A DNA stretch of 64,000 nt from Bedellia somnulentella. Lineage: Eukaryota > Arthropoda > Insecta > Lepidoptera > Bedelliidae. Positions 54,341 to 64,000 of the stretch are shown one piece after another. A program made the position numbers and the translations under genes. The stretch is from NCBI GenBank assembly GCA_963576735.1, contig OY755197.1, positions 7,266,501-7,330,500 of the forward strand. The letters are read 5' to 3'. Below the pieces are notes generated by a model. The model worked only from the letters and a program-made list of their open reading frames with translations, did not search any database and had not been told where the DNA came from. Positions within the stretch are counted from its first letter, which is position 1, and the number at the start of each line of letters is the position of its first letter.

Positions 54341-55366
54341 TTAGAAAGAAAGAAAAATAATTTATTTGGCAATAAAACAATAATAGGTACAATCGTTGGG
54401 TGAATTACAAAGTTTGCCGAATCGGTTCTGGCTCAGCATATGTGCCTCAGCTGCGTCTCTCGTAGGACCCGTCAGCTGAAGCACGCTGGTTTTCAGCCAG
54501 CACCAGTATTTTATGCACAAAATTGACAAATTACTCAGTCTTTCTTGTAACATTGTTGTTACAGTTCATTTTTAGGGTTTCGTATCCAAAGGTAAAACGG
54601 TACCCTATTAATAAGACTCCGCTGTCTGTCTGTCTCCAGGCTGTATCTCATAAACCGTGATAGTTAGAAAGCTGAAGCTAGAAAGCTTCCGTTACCGCTA
54701 TAACAAGAGTACTGTAAAGCTAAAAAAAAACAGAATATTAAGGGGGGTCCCCATACAATAAACGTGTTTTTTTCGTAGTTTTTGCTAAATACTAAAAACG
54801 GTAACAAGTAGATGCTTCAAGTTTTCATAGAATATTTATATCTATATCACCTTTCAAATAAAATAACTAAATAACAATAAAGTAGATATCAAAGGGAGGC
54901 TCCCATACCAAAACGTAATTTTCTATCATAGATGATAGTATGTAACCCTTCATGCGTGCACTTGGCCGGTTGATGATGGAAATGATCGCCCTCCACTACA
55001 ATTGGAAACTTTGAGGCAAAGGAATATTTCTGTAGCAATTTCTACGTTTGCAAAAATTTCTTACAATTTCTAATCAATAAAGGTTTTTTTTTACACCAGC
55101 GGGTAAATTTAATAAATAATGCTTTGCTTTATTTATTTCACATGAGTTTTTTTCATGAACAAAATATTCAAATTTTCTTACAATTTTTTTGAATGTATTA
55201 GGATATGTAAGCTTGAGATATTTAAATCCACTCATTGCTTTGCTATGTTTTTAAACTTATTTAAGCCAATATTAAAAACTTTCTATTTTGAGCTTATGTC
55301 TAATAGCTGTTAATGTCTTCATGATAAATTTCTGCAAAGTTGCGGCGTGAGATATCGCCAGATGAT

Positions 55367-55631
55367 TCATTCATTCATTCATATACTCACGGCTATAAAT
55401 CCCTTAACGGGTTAGCCAGAGCTTTGGAATGAGAAATTCTTCAGCCACTTTTGGAAGTTGATTGGGGTGATAATAAATGGAAATGAAAAGATGGTAAGAA
55501 TAAATGTTTTTGGTGACGGGTCTCCAACCACATCGCCCAAAAATCACTTAAAAATCCCCTATACCCTTAGTCGCCTCTTACAATCACCCACGGGTAGAAA
55601 TGGGGTAGTGTTATTCTAAGCCGACACTACA
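55367..55631 (-). repeat. family A SINE-like copy with 11-bp TSD
   Basis: CGCCAGATGAT at 55356-55366 and 55632-55642. An internal 20-base repeat occurs near GGTGATAATAAATGGAAATG. Confidence 0.85.
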
Positions 55632-56546
55632 CGCCAGATGATGTACTTAGTAAGTTAGGTTACGTTCGGAAATATTATTAACTAGTGGTCCGCCCCAGCT
55701 TCGCACGGATTGAGTTAAGTTCTTTTCACTGCTTACCCCCTATTTGGCATGATGATATAAAGCCTATGTTAATTCTGAGAGTTTTAGCTTTCCATTAGTG
55801 AAAGAACTTTCGAAATCTGTTCCGTTGTTGTGGAGCCTATTCATTACCGACATACAAACATATCTTCCCGACTTATAATATTGTAAATAAGTAAAATATG
55901 TCCTTTTCCCGGTTCTAAGCAACCTCCCCACAAATTTTCAACCAAATCGGCACATCCGTTCTTTTGTTATAAATAGTGTAACTAACACTACTTTCTTTTA
56001 TATACATAGATTAGTACAGTAGGAGTAGGCGCAGTCATCAATATAATGGTGAAGTAAATACCTTCTCCTGAGATTACTGAAAAAAGTGTAAATGTGCCCG
56101 ACAAAAATGTTCTGAAAATTATTGTGTGAGAGAAATTGCCGGTCCTCCGGGGCCCCCCCAAGATTCTGGGCCCTGGGCACGGGCCCCGTGTGCCCTTATG
56201 GTAAAGACGGTACTGTATGTGAGAGTGTATTAGTACATAACGGCGACAGGCCTGCCGCCTATCACCCGAGCGCACTGTCCAAGCAAAATGTGGGTACTCT
56301 GAACACCAGGTGACAATGTCACGTGATGTTCAGAAGTATTAGTACCTTCGTTATATACGACGTGAACGTTTGAGTTGGAGATCATTACAATCATGTGAAG
56401 ATACTGGCCACTATGCAGCCACAAAGATTTCGTTTATAAAGTTCGGAACTTAATTAATTCATCAATAATTTATGTTTAATTTATATTTTTATTCATAATT
56501 TTATGTTTAATTTATATTTGATTTTAATATTTTATTTTAATGTGAT

Positions 56547-56880
56547 AGAGTGACTCCGGGTTTAAGCGCTTGGCTTCAAATATGGAGGTCTCGGGTTTAT
56601 TCCCCGGGGGGTTTTAATACCCACAAATTTTATTTGTAAGATTTATCCCAGTTTGGAAGGATATTGCAGGCTCAAATCATCTGATTGTCCGAAAATTAAG
56701 ATGATTTCGTGCTTCGGAGGGCACGTTAAGCCACCGGTCCCGGCTACTATTACGGTAGTAGTCTTTAATCTGCCAACCCACACTTGGCCAGCGTGGTGGG
56801 TTTGGAATAAGGCCAAATCACCCTGTACAGGGTAGAATGGAGCCTCTCGGTAGGGACATAATATGAGCTGTGAGGATAGA
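56547..56880 (+). repeat. family D tRNA-derived SINE
   Basis: GGGTTTAAGCGCTTGGCTTC ... GAGGTCTCGGGTTTATTCC head, then CGAAAATTAAGATGATTTCG, GGCCAAATCACCCTGTACAG and an end near GGGACATAATATGAGC. Same family as 37535-38206. Confidence 0.78.
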
Positions 56881-57339
56881 CTGTAAGATCCTGCAGCAAC
56901 ATCTCCGACCAGACACGTAAAAAGCTATATAAAGCGAGACTCGGTGGTCAGCTGCCGAACTGTCTACTGCTCGACAATGACTCGTGTTGAGTCGAAACGC
57001 GTCGCATGTTTGTGGTTGCCTGTGGTTTTCGCTTGCGGGTGTGTGTGTGGTGCATTGTCTGCTTTTCGATTTCGGGAGGGCGGGCGGGTCACAGTGCATG
57101 TTGCGTGAAGACTGCAGGTATTTAGCGGAACTAAGCGAAGAAATTTATTAATATTAGTATTGCTATGGATTGCCGCAAAGTAACGCCATTCAATCCAATA
57201 ACGTAAAAAGCTCTAAAACCGTAAGTCACCTTTTAAAAAACCCGGGCTTGGAAAGAAATGGCTAAATGCTATTCTAAGCCTCTACACAGCTTAAACATAG
57301 AAAAGATAGATACAAAGAACTAGATTTATGATTTATATG

Positions 57340-58286
57340 TCGTAGGATGATTTGATGTTTAGGTTTTTTCCAAAAAAATCTAGGGATTTTGCAAAAATCC
57401 GGATATTTAGATAACGGATATAATATTTTCTAATCTTACTAGGATTTTTGCAAAAAAACTAGTTGGTTTAGTATGACTCCGAAACGAAATGTCAGTTTTT
57501 ATGAATACTGTACACTGATTGGTCGATTGCAGTGCCTCATTAACACGTCATTTCTGATTGGTTGTTAATTAAGACGTACTTACTTCATTGTTCCTACCTA
57601 CATTTAATTTGATTGTTATTTTGATTTTAGTTACAAAAAGTTCCTTAGTATAAAAATAGTACTGCCGTTTCCCTTCATAACTCTAGCTATAATACCTCAA
57701 TACTAAAATTTAAAACGTACTTACTTTATTGTTCCTACCTATATGGAAGAAGTCCGTGGCCGAGTGGAAAGGTGACTAGCTTTTCGGTCTGGAGGTTGCG
57801 GGTTTGATCCCCGCTGAAACTGAACTGAACATTTATGTGATGAGCATATGTGTATTATATTATATTAAATAAATCGCTGAGTAAGTATCCCATAATAAAA
57901 GTGTTACTTAGTTTGGGGTAACTTGATCTGTGTATAATATTTCCGAAAGTGATTGTAATTTTACTCCAACAAAAGAGTAAAAAAATATTTAATTCCTAGT
58001 ATCAAATAAGTATTGTCATTTCTTACCCTTTATAACTTTAGCTATAATATCTCAATACCACAATGCCGAACCAATCAGAATAAGTGTAGGCGAGCAATCA
58101 GAAATCAGCCAATCAGCATTAAAGAAGTACAATCCTACTAAACCAACTAGTTTTTTTTGCAAAAAAAAACCTTGTAAGATTAGAAAATATTATAACCGTT
58201 GTCTAATTATCGGGATTTTTACAAAATCCATTGTAGTATTTGTAGTTTTGCAAAAAACCTAAACATCAAATCATCCTACGACATAT
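57340..58286. mobile_element. foldback element with about 150-bp arms
   Basis: ATGTCGTAGGATGATTTGATG at the left (57340) and its complement at the right (58286), with arms running through CTAATCTTAC and AACTAGTTGGTTTAGTA. A tRNA-like block lies inside. Confidence 0.78.
57744..57900 (+). repeat. tRNA-headed SINE fragment inside foldback element
   Basis: GTCCGTGGCCGAGTGGAAAG ... GGTTGCGGGTTTGATCCCC has tRNA-like A and B boxes (Ser/Leu style D arm). The tail is TATTATATTATATTAAATAA. Confidence 0.62.
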
Positions 58287-58497
58287 ATAGAGCTAATATG
58301 GATGTCAAAATAAAAGGACATGGACGGCATATTCTTAGATTAAATGGGAAATGTGGCCAAAAAGGCAGGTGGCCGAAGTGTAAAGAATACAGAGGCATGT
58401 TTGTAAAATTGTATAAGGCAAATGAAGTTAATAAGGTTCGCAAGAATCTATAGTGTCTAACAAATGGCAATGATTTGCATATGTTCTTCAATTATTT

Positions 58498-58756
58498 TAT
58501 TTATTTATTTTGGACAAACAACAGACACAGACTAAATACATTATTTCTAATTAAATTACATGGTGAAATCAGTCTGTATCCAGAACTGTTCATCACAGAA
58601 TATTTACATTTCTATTATTATTCTATTTATCTTATCATAATAAACATATTTTAAAAACTTATATGAAACTGAACTTTGTATAAAATATATAATCAGCATT
58701 TAAACATTATAAAGCTTATAACTAATACATCTATTAAATGGGATTGTGTTTATACA

Positions 58757-58792
<36 letters not shown>

Positions 58793-59765
58793 TGTGTGTG
58801 TGTTTGTGTGTGTGTGTATGTATGTATGTGTGTGTGTGTCATATACTAAAATTGATCATTTAATGGTATCATTTATCAGTATGCTTCGCTTGAGCTGGAG
58901 TTTAGACGAATTAAATATGTCTATAGAGCTGTAGTTTTTATTGTGTGATTCACAAATCCTACGAAGAGGGGCGCGCTCGCCAGCCACCGTGCGGACGGGC
59001 TCTACCGCGAACACGGCTGTGTGCGGCAGCCGGTTGTCGGGCCGACGCGGGACGCGGTAGCCTATTTCGTTGGACAGGGGAATGCAATCGTAATGGTTAA
59101 AACATATGTTATGGAGCGTCATTTGGTCAATAAGTTGTCGTCTGTCTGTCAGTGATTGTAGGTTGTATTTTTTAAGTAGATTAGTGTAAGACATTCTGGA
59201 ATGATGAAATTTGTAGTGTATGGCTTTAAGGGCTTTTTTCTGTATGGATTCTATCTTATTGGAGTACTTTGAATAGTAGGGATTCCAAATCACGCTGGCA
59301 TATTCCAACTGAGACCTCACCAAAGATTTGTATAAACAAACCATAGATGATTTCCTTTTGAAATGTCTTCCAGCACGCAAAATAAATCCTAGCATTTGAT
59401 AGGCCTTTGTACAGATAGCCTCTACGTGGGCATCAAAACTCAAGCTTTCGTCGAAAATAATTCCTAAGTCCCGAATTTGTGATACCCTCTCTAAGGGACA
59501 GTTATCAATATGGTAGTTGTGCAAAATTATGTTCCGGTTTTTGGTGAATGTTATTTGTTTACATTTGTTGTGTGCTAGGTATAAATTATTTTCTTTACAA
59601 AAACGACCAAAACGGTCCAGATCGGCCTGAAGAAGTTGGGTGTCGTTTATAGTTTTGATAGGCATGAATATTTTAAGGTCATCTGCAAATAATAAGACTC
59701 TGCTATTTTCAAAACACCTTACGATTTCGTTCACAAATAGTAAATACAACAATGGGCCAAAAAAA
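58498..59765 (-). pseudogene. non-LTR retrotransposon fragment (Jockey/CR1-like RT, 5'-truncated)
   Basis: Minus-strand frame 59752-58856 (298 codons, intact in this part), and open upstream to about 59765 (GPLLYLLFVNEI). It has the RT catalytic block LLFADDLKIF, then DLGIIFDESLSFDAHV, YKSLVRSQLEYASVIWNPYY and IESIQKKALKAIHYKF, typical of the C-terminal half of reverse transcriptases of Jockey/CR1/I-type elements. The endonuclease and the N-terminal RT part are missing. The 3' UTR (58855-58498) contains a (CA)n run and ends in an AAATAAATAAAT-type tail. Known: such proteins copy LINE RNA at the target site. The translated part has no stop, so the insertion may be fairly young. Confidence 0.85.
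58764..58840 (+). repeat. (TG)n microsatellite
   Basis: A TG run of about 75 bases with a few interruptions (AGTG, TTTG, TATG), in the 3' UTR of the LINE fragment. Confidence 0.9.
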
Positions 59766-59857
59766 TTCAGATTGCCACAAACAAATATGATGACAAAAAG
59801 ATTATCACAATAAAAACATACAAATTATTGGGTTTAATGGGGGTGGTGGGAGGGGCT

Positions 59858-60212
59858 GTTTAGTGTCGGCTTAGAATAACACTACCCCATTTCTTACCGT
59901 GGGTGTTTGTAATAGGTGGCTAACGCCCGATTTCTGAATTGAGTATTCAAGCTGAGAACGACTTAAGTATCGTTTTGTCCCATTCAGTTGTTAAGATTTC
60001 ATTGCGACAGAACGATACTTAAGTTGTTCTCAGCTGGAATACTCAATTCATAAATCGAGCGTTAGGGTATTGGGGCTTCTTAAATGATGAAAAAACCTTT
60101 AGTTTTTTAATCTGATCCCCATACAACTTCCAAAACTGGCCGAGGAAATTATTATATTTAAGATAGTAGAGGCGACTACCCCTTCTAGGGATTTATGACC
60201 GTGAGTATATGT
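59858..60212 (+). repeat. family A copy with a nested hairpin MITE
   Basis: CTGTTTAGTGTCGGCTTAG to GACCGTGAGTATATGTATG; interrupted at 59924-60061. Confidence 0.8.
59924..60061. mobile_element. 138-bp hairpin MITE
   Basis: CGATTTCTGAATTGAGTATT ... ACTTAAGTATCGTTTTGTC and its near-complement (GACAGAACGATACTTAAG ... AATCGAGCG). Confidence 0.8.
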
Positions 60213-60419
60213 ATGTATCGTTGTGTGAAGCAATCCCCATATGACACTTATTCCAGGGAATTAAAAAGGAAGACTGATATTTTTAAGAACAGCGTCACGT
60301 CCTTGGCAAAATAGTTGCATTGAACCCGGCTCTGAAAACCAAGAACATGAATAAAATATCCTTTTTCCGTCTTAACTTAATTCGTAAGTGATCCACACAA
60401 TAATGAGGAAGAGTATTTA

Positions 60420-60650
60420 CATACATACATACAAATACTCACGGCCATAAATCCTAAACAAGGGTAGTCTTTCTACAAACTCCTCAGCCACATTTGGAAG
60501 TTGATAGGGGACAAGATGGCATAAATAAAGTATCGTCGGTGATGGGTCTCCAACAGCATCGCCCAAAAACCACTTCAAATTGCCCCATACCTCTTACGAC
60601 ATCCGTGGGTAGAAAGGGGTAGAAAAATTTAAAGCCGGCACTACACGGCA
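60420..60650 (-). repeat. family A copy
   Basis: CATACATACATACAAATACTC to AAAGCCGGCACTACACGGC, the CGTGGGTAGAAAGG subfamily. Confidence 0.8.
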
Positions 60651-60662
60651 CCAAAAGAGGCA

Positions 60663-60760
60663 CAGAAAAGATTTATGAATGTAAATAAAGCTAGATGAGT
60701 TCGCCAGCTTTGCCTACCCCGAAGACAACTAATGAAGTAAGTTTTTTGTATGTATGTAAT
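60663..60760 (+). repeat. LINE 3' end fragment (RTE-like), old
   Basis: AAAGATTTATGAATGTAAAT ... GCCTACCCCGAAGACAACTAATG; diverged from 52505-52730. Confidence 0.55.
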
Positions 60761-60766
60761 ATAAAA

Positions 60767-61011
60767 CATTCATACATATACTCACGGCTATAAATCCCTA
60801 GATGGGGTAGCCAGAGCTAACGAATGAGAAATTCCTCAGCCACCTTTGGAAAGTTGAGTGGGGAAAAGATGGTAAAATAAAAATTGTTGGTGATGGGTCT
60901 CCAACCGCAACGCCAAAAAATCCCTTAAAAGACCCAATACCGTTAGTCGCCTCTTACGTACAACCACTGGAAGAAATGGGGTAGTGCTATTCTAAGCCGA
61001 CACTACACAGC
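60767..61011 (-). repeat. family A SINE-like copy with 10-bp TSD
   Basis: TAATATAAAA at 60757-60766 and 61012-61021. Confidence 0.88.
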
Positions 61012-61408
61012 TAATATAAAAGCGATGAATTTGTTAGTTTATGGGCATGTAATGAACCGATTTTTTTTTTCGTCTGTTGAATATTTAAAAGCCTCTATTT
61101 TCAGTAACAAATAATTATGATAATATTTTTTAACTTATTTATCAGACAGATTTCCACCCATGCAGAGTCATGGTATGTCTAGTTAATTGTATCATTAATA
61201 CAATTTAAGGTGTACAGTAATAAAAACGACTTACATGGGTAACCAATAAGAATGATAATTTTATTGGTCTAGCCTCACGCAACCTTGAAGAGTTACGTGA
61301 TAGGAATTAACAATAACCTCATTTGGGCAATGTCTAGGTCAGTGGGTGGGTGGCCGATAAACTGTAGTAAATTAAAGTAAATCCACTTTTAACACGCTTA
61401 TATTATTT

Positions 61409-61700
61409 TAAATCTTTTTGTTCATGAAAACCTCATGTGGGTATTATTACTAATAAATAAAGAATAAATAAAGGAAAGAAAAATTTCTTCCGAATTAGTA
61501 AAAATTCGGAGGTAGGAAACGCAAGCACTACTTAAAATTGTAAAAGAAATAAAGGATAGAAGAATTTCGCGCTGCCAGCCATTGACACGGTGGCTCAATT
61601 GGCAGAGCGTCCGTCGGGGCGTATACCCGAGGTCGAGGGTTCGATTCCCGCCTGTGTCGAAATTTTTCTTTCCTTTATTTATTCTTTATTTATTACGCTT
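61409..61700. mobile_element. family C element, left arm shortened
   Basis: ATTTAAATCTTTTTGTTCATG outer end, left arm lacks its tRNA-like block; the right arm has it (about 61583-61658) and ends TTTATTTATTCTTTATTTAT. Confidence 0.8.
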
Positions 61701-62081
61701 ATATTAGCTTCACATGTATGTTATGTATGTAACCGACTTTGACTTTCTTTCAACGGATTCAGCGGCAATATAATAATTTCATAAGTTTATCCCATTATCG
61801 TCATTTGGGTCGCCAGGATTAAATAGTTTCAGTTAGTTCAGCCCTGAAAAGCGATGAATAAATATAGCTTCATGAAACTGAAAAACACGCTTTTGAAGAC
61901 ATTTTAAATAAAACATGAAAATTCATCCACAATATGAGCTGAATCATGAAAACGCGTGGAGCGCTCTATGTCGTGCAGATTTTTTTACTATAAAATACTC
62001 GCGATGTTGGCTGGCTTGGTGAGTTAGTAAGCCACTCAACTCTATGGGTATCTTAAAACTTTATGGATAACATAAGCTTAG

Positions 62082-62335
62082 CCGCCTCTTACGTACACCC
62101 ACCGGAAGAAATGGGGCAGTGCTATTCTAAGCCGACACTACACAGCACGGTATTGGGGCTTTTAAGGGATTTTTGGGCGATGCGGTTGGAGACCCATCAC
62201 CAACAACCTTTATTTCACCATCTTTTCCCCACGCAACTTCCAAAGGTGGCTGAGGAATGTCTCATTCCCTAGCTCTGGCTACCCCTTCAAGGGATTTATA
62301 GCCGTGAGTATATGTATGTATATGTATAAGCTTAG
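62082..62335 (+). repeat. family A copy with inverted 5' part, 10-bp TSD
   Basis: Bases 62082-62146 are the 5' part in inverted orientation and 62148-62335 the 3' part in forward orientation. ATAAGCTTAG (62072-62081 and 62336-62345) flanks the whole. Confidence 0.88.
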
Positions 62336-62345
62336 CAACCGTGAT

Positions 62346-62690
62346 AGCTCAGAGGGTAGAACACCGCTTATTACGTAGACGATGAGGGTACAAATCCCGG
62401 GTCGGGCCTACACCTATTTGTCTTTTCTAAAGACAAATGTGTGGTTAATTTATTTTGGTTGTTAACAGCAAAGGAAAACATCGTGAGTTAACCCACGAGG
62501 CTAAGTTGTACTTAGTAATGTGACAGTGTATTCGCACAAAACGATTTTAGGCCCCCTATCACGTGAGTACACTGTCCAAGCAAAACGTGGGTACTCTGAA
62601 CACGAGGTAACAATGTCACGTGATGATGAGAAGTATAGTACCTCTGCCAACCCTCTCGTGGACATACGGCGTGAACGTTTAAGTTTAAGA
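62346..62690 (+). repeat. family B tRNA-derived SINE
   Basis: AACCGTGATAGCTCAGAGGG head to ACATACGGCGTGAACGTTT. Confidence 0.85.
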
Positions 62691-63021
62691 TAAGCTTTTT
62701 ATCGGTGAGAGAATTATTTTAAAGTAAAGCACTTCAAATTCACGTAGAGACAATTGAAAATCGGCTTTTAATCCCAGAAAAGATTAGCCAGAGAGTCAGA
62801 ATTCCTCAGATATTCAGAAATTGGGTGGTATAAAGATGTAAGCACAATTATACACATAAATTATTACACGTTATTATTCGCTTTTGGGGAGGAAAATGAT
62901 AGCGAAAATAACTCGCTTTGATATATACACAAGATGTGCATATCGAAATACAAGCTGCAATTGAAGTTGGCACAATTTGTTTTGATCAAATTTCATACAT
63001 GTTTTATTTTACATATAATTA

Positions 63022-63275
63022 TGCCGTGTAGTGCCGGCTTAGAATGTCGCTACCCCTTTCTACCCACGGGTGTCGTAAGAGGCGACTAAGGGTATTGGGG
63101 CTTTTCATTGAATTTTTGGGCGATGCGGTTGGAGACCCATCACCAAAAACCTTTGTTTTACGATCTTTTCCCCACTCAACTTCCAAAAATGGCTGAGGAA
63201 TTTATAATTCCTTAGCTCTGGTTACCCCTTCTAGGGAATTATAGCCGTGAGTATATGTTTGTATGTATGTATGTA
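63022..63275 (+). repeat. family A copy
   Basis: GCCGTGTAGTGCCGGCTTAG to GCCGTGAGTATATG..(TATG)n. Confidence 0.87.
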
Positions 63276-63464
63276 TGTATTATGAATAAAATGGTTTTGA
63301 TCAAACTTGTATGTATCGTTCATACTTGAACGAAATATAAGTACAAATTCTTTAAATTCTTTATTTAAGTACAAACAAATAGGTACACTTACTCAGGATT
63401 TCAACTCACGACTCCAGCTTAAGAAACGATGGTGTTTCCGGTAAAAATTCGGTATTTTAACTAT

Positions 63465-63850
63465 ACACATACATATACTCACGGCCATAAATCCCAAAGA
63501 GGAGTAACCATAGCTTGAGAGCTACAATCTCTTTAGCCAGGAAGTTGATAGGGGACAAGATGGGAGAAATAAAGTATCGTTGGTGATGGGTCTCCAACCG
63601 CATCGCCCAAAAACCACTTAAAAAGCCCGATACCCTTAGGCCACTGTTTTTGTGCTTCCTCAGAATGTTGTTCCCATATCGTAAGAGGTGACTAAGGGTC
63701 GATACTTTTTAAATGTGGTTTTTGGGCGATGCGGTTGGAGACCCATCACCAAAAACATTTACATTACAATCTTTTCCCCACTCAACTTCCAAAAGCGGCT
63801 GAGGATTTTCTAGCTCTCAAGCTCTGGCTACCCCTTTTAGGGATTCAAAT
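63465..63850. repeat. two partial family A copies, head to head
   Basis: A minus copy (63465-63640) lacking its 5' end and a plus copy (63676-63850) lacking its 5' end meet around 63641-63675. Confidence 0.72.
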
Positions 63851-64000
63851 GTATACGTATGTATACGTACGTTTACACACATACGTATAAACGTATGTAT
63901 TATTTACTTGTATGATAACATTGTATTTTCTTTTTACAAACATTGTAAACGGAACCCTATGAACGAAGATGCGGTGTCCGAGAATTAATTAGCATTCATT

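Larger units (their letters stand above)
53641..56215. mobile_element. non-autonomous hAT-type element, 2.6 kb
   Basis: Termini CAGGGCCGTC and GACGGTACTG (inverted, 8 of 10 matching) with an 8-bp TSD TATGTGAG at 53633-53640 and 56216-56223, the hAT signature. No transposase frame. Inside: a TTA MITE (53903-54340), a LINE 3'-end-like stretch (54357-54560), a GGGTTTCGTATCCAAAGG repeat (54571-54960) and a family A copy (55367-55631). Confidence 0.82.
53572..56375 (+). repeat. family B SINE split by a hAT-type insertion
   Basis: The 5' part is 53572-53640 (GAAAACATCTTGAGGAAACC to TATGTGAG); the 3' part 56216-56375 (TATGTGAGAGTGTATTAG to GACGTGAACGTTTGAG). Confidence 0.8.

Noticed and set aside
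53900..54372. Overlapping ORFs of 66-69 codons on both strands
   Set aside because: They fall in a MITE made of repeated CAATGGCC/GGCCATTG motifs; frames on both strands are a composition effect.
56818..57099. A 93-codon minus-strand ORF
   Set aside because: Overlaps the end of a family D SINE and GC-rich flank; no motif recognised.

Overview
The window is AT-rich, intron-rich eukaryotic DNA, most likely from a lepidopteran insect. The clues are short GT-AG exons in a sea of dispersed repeats, several TTAA-flanked piggyBac-type elements, tRNA-derived SINEs and (TATG)n-tailed retroelements. No prokaryotic features, CRISPR arrays or operons are visible. The species is not determined.

Two protein-coding genes converge tail to tail. 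Gene 1 (+ strand, 1-18979) is the C-terminal part of a WD40-repeat protein resembling the NWD1/NWD2 (insect/nematode qui-1-like) family. I join 14 exons into one continuous frame of about 744 codons ending at 18979; any NACHT domain would lie left of the window. Gene 2 (- strand, 53483 down to 22404) is a nearly complete fibulin-like extracellular-matrix protein. It has anaphylatoxin-like cysteine modules, then a long run of calcium-binding EGF modules (many with DIDEC/DINEC starts), a Ser/Thr/Glu-rich exon, and the fibulin-type C-terminal domain. I find 27 exons with compatible splice phases except at one junction. The signal-peptide exon is not seen and may lie right of the window.

The rest is mostly transposable-element sequence in introns and flanks. 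A roughly 240-bp (TATG)n-ended family (here 'family A') occurs some 40-45 times, with target-site duplications (TSDs) that show retrotransposition. Others are a tRNA-headed SINE ('family B'), a foldback family with tRNA-like sequences in its arms ('family C'), and a second tRNA-derived SINE ('family D'). There are 3' ends of LINEs including one 298-codon reverse-transcriptase fragment, at least three piggyBac-type (TTAA) lineages, a hAT-type insertion with an 8-bp TSD, Harbinger-type TTA elements, several hairpin MITEs and a 145-bp tandem array.

Region by region: 1-19 kb WD40 gene with repeat-filled introns; 19-22.4 kb intergenic with MITEs and the probable fibulin 3' UTR; 22.4-53.5 kb fibulin-like gene; 53.6-56.2 kb hAT-type insertion; 56-64 kb repeats (family D SINE, foldback element, LINE fragment, family A and B copies) with no gene recognised. 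I found no novel enzymatic or defence system. The most interesting material is the extended fibulin architecture and the unusually legible nested history of retroelement insertions, including empty-site and 5'-inversion evidence.
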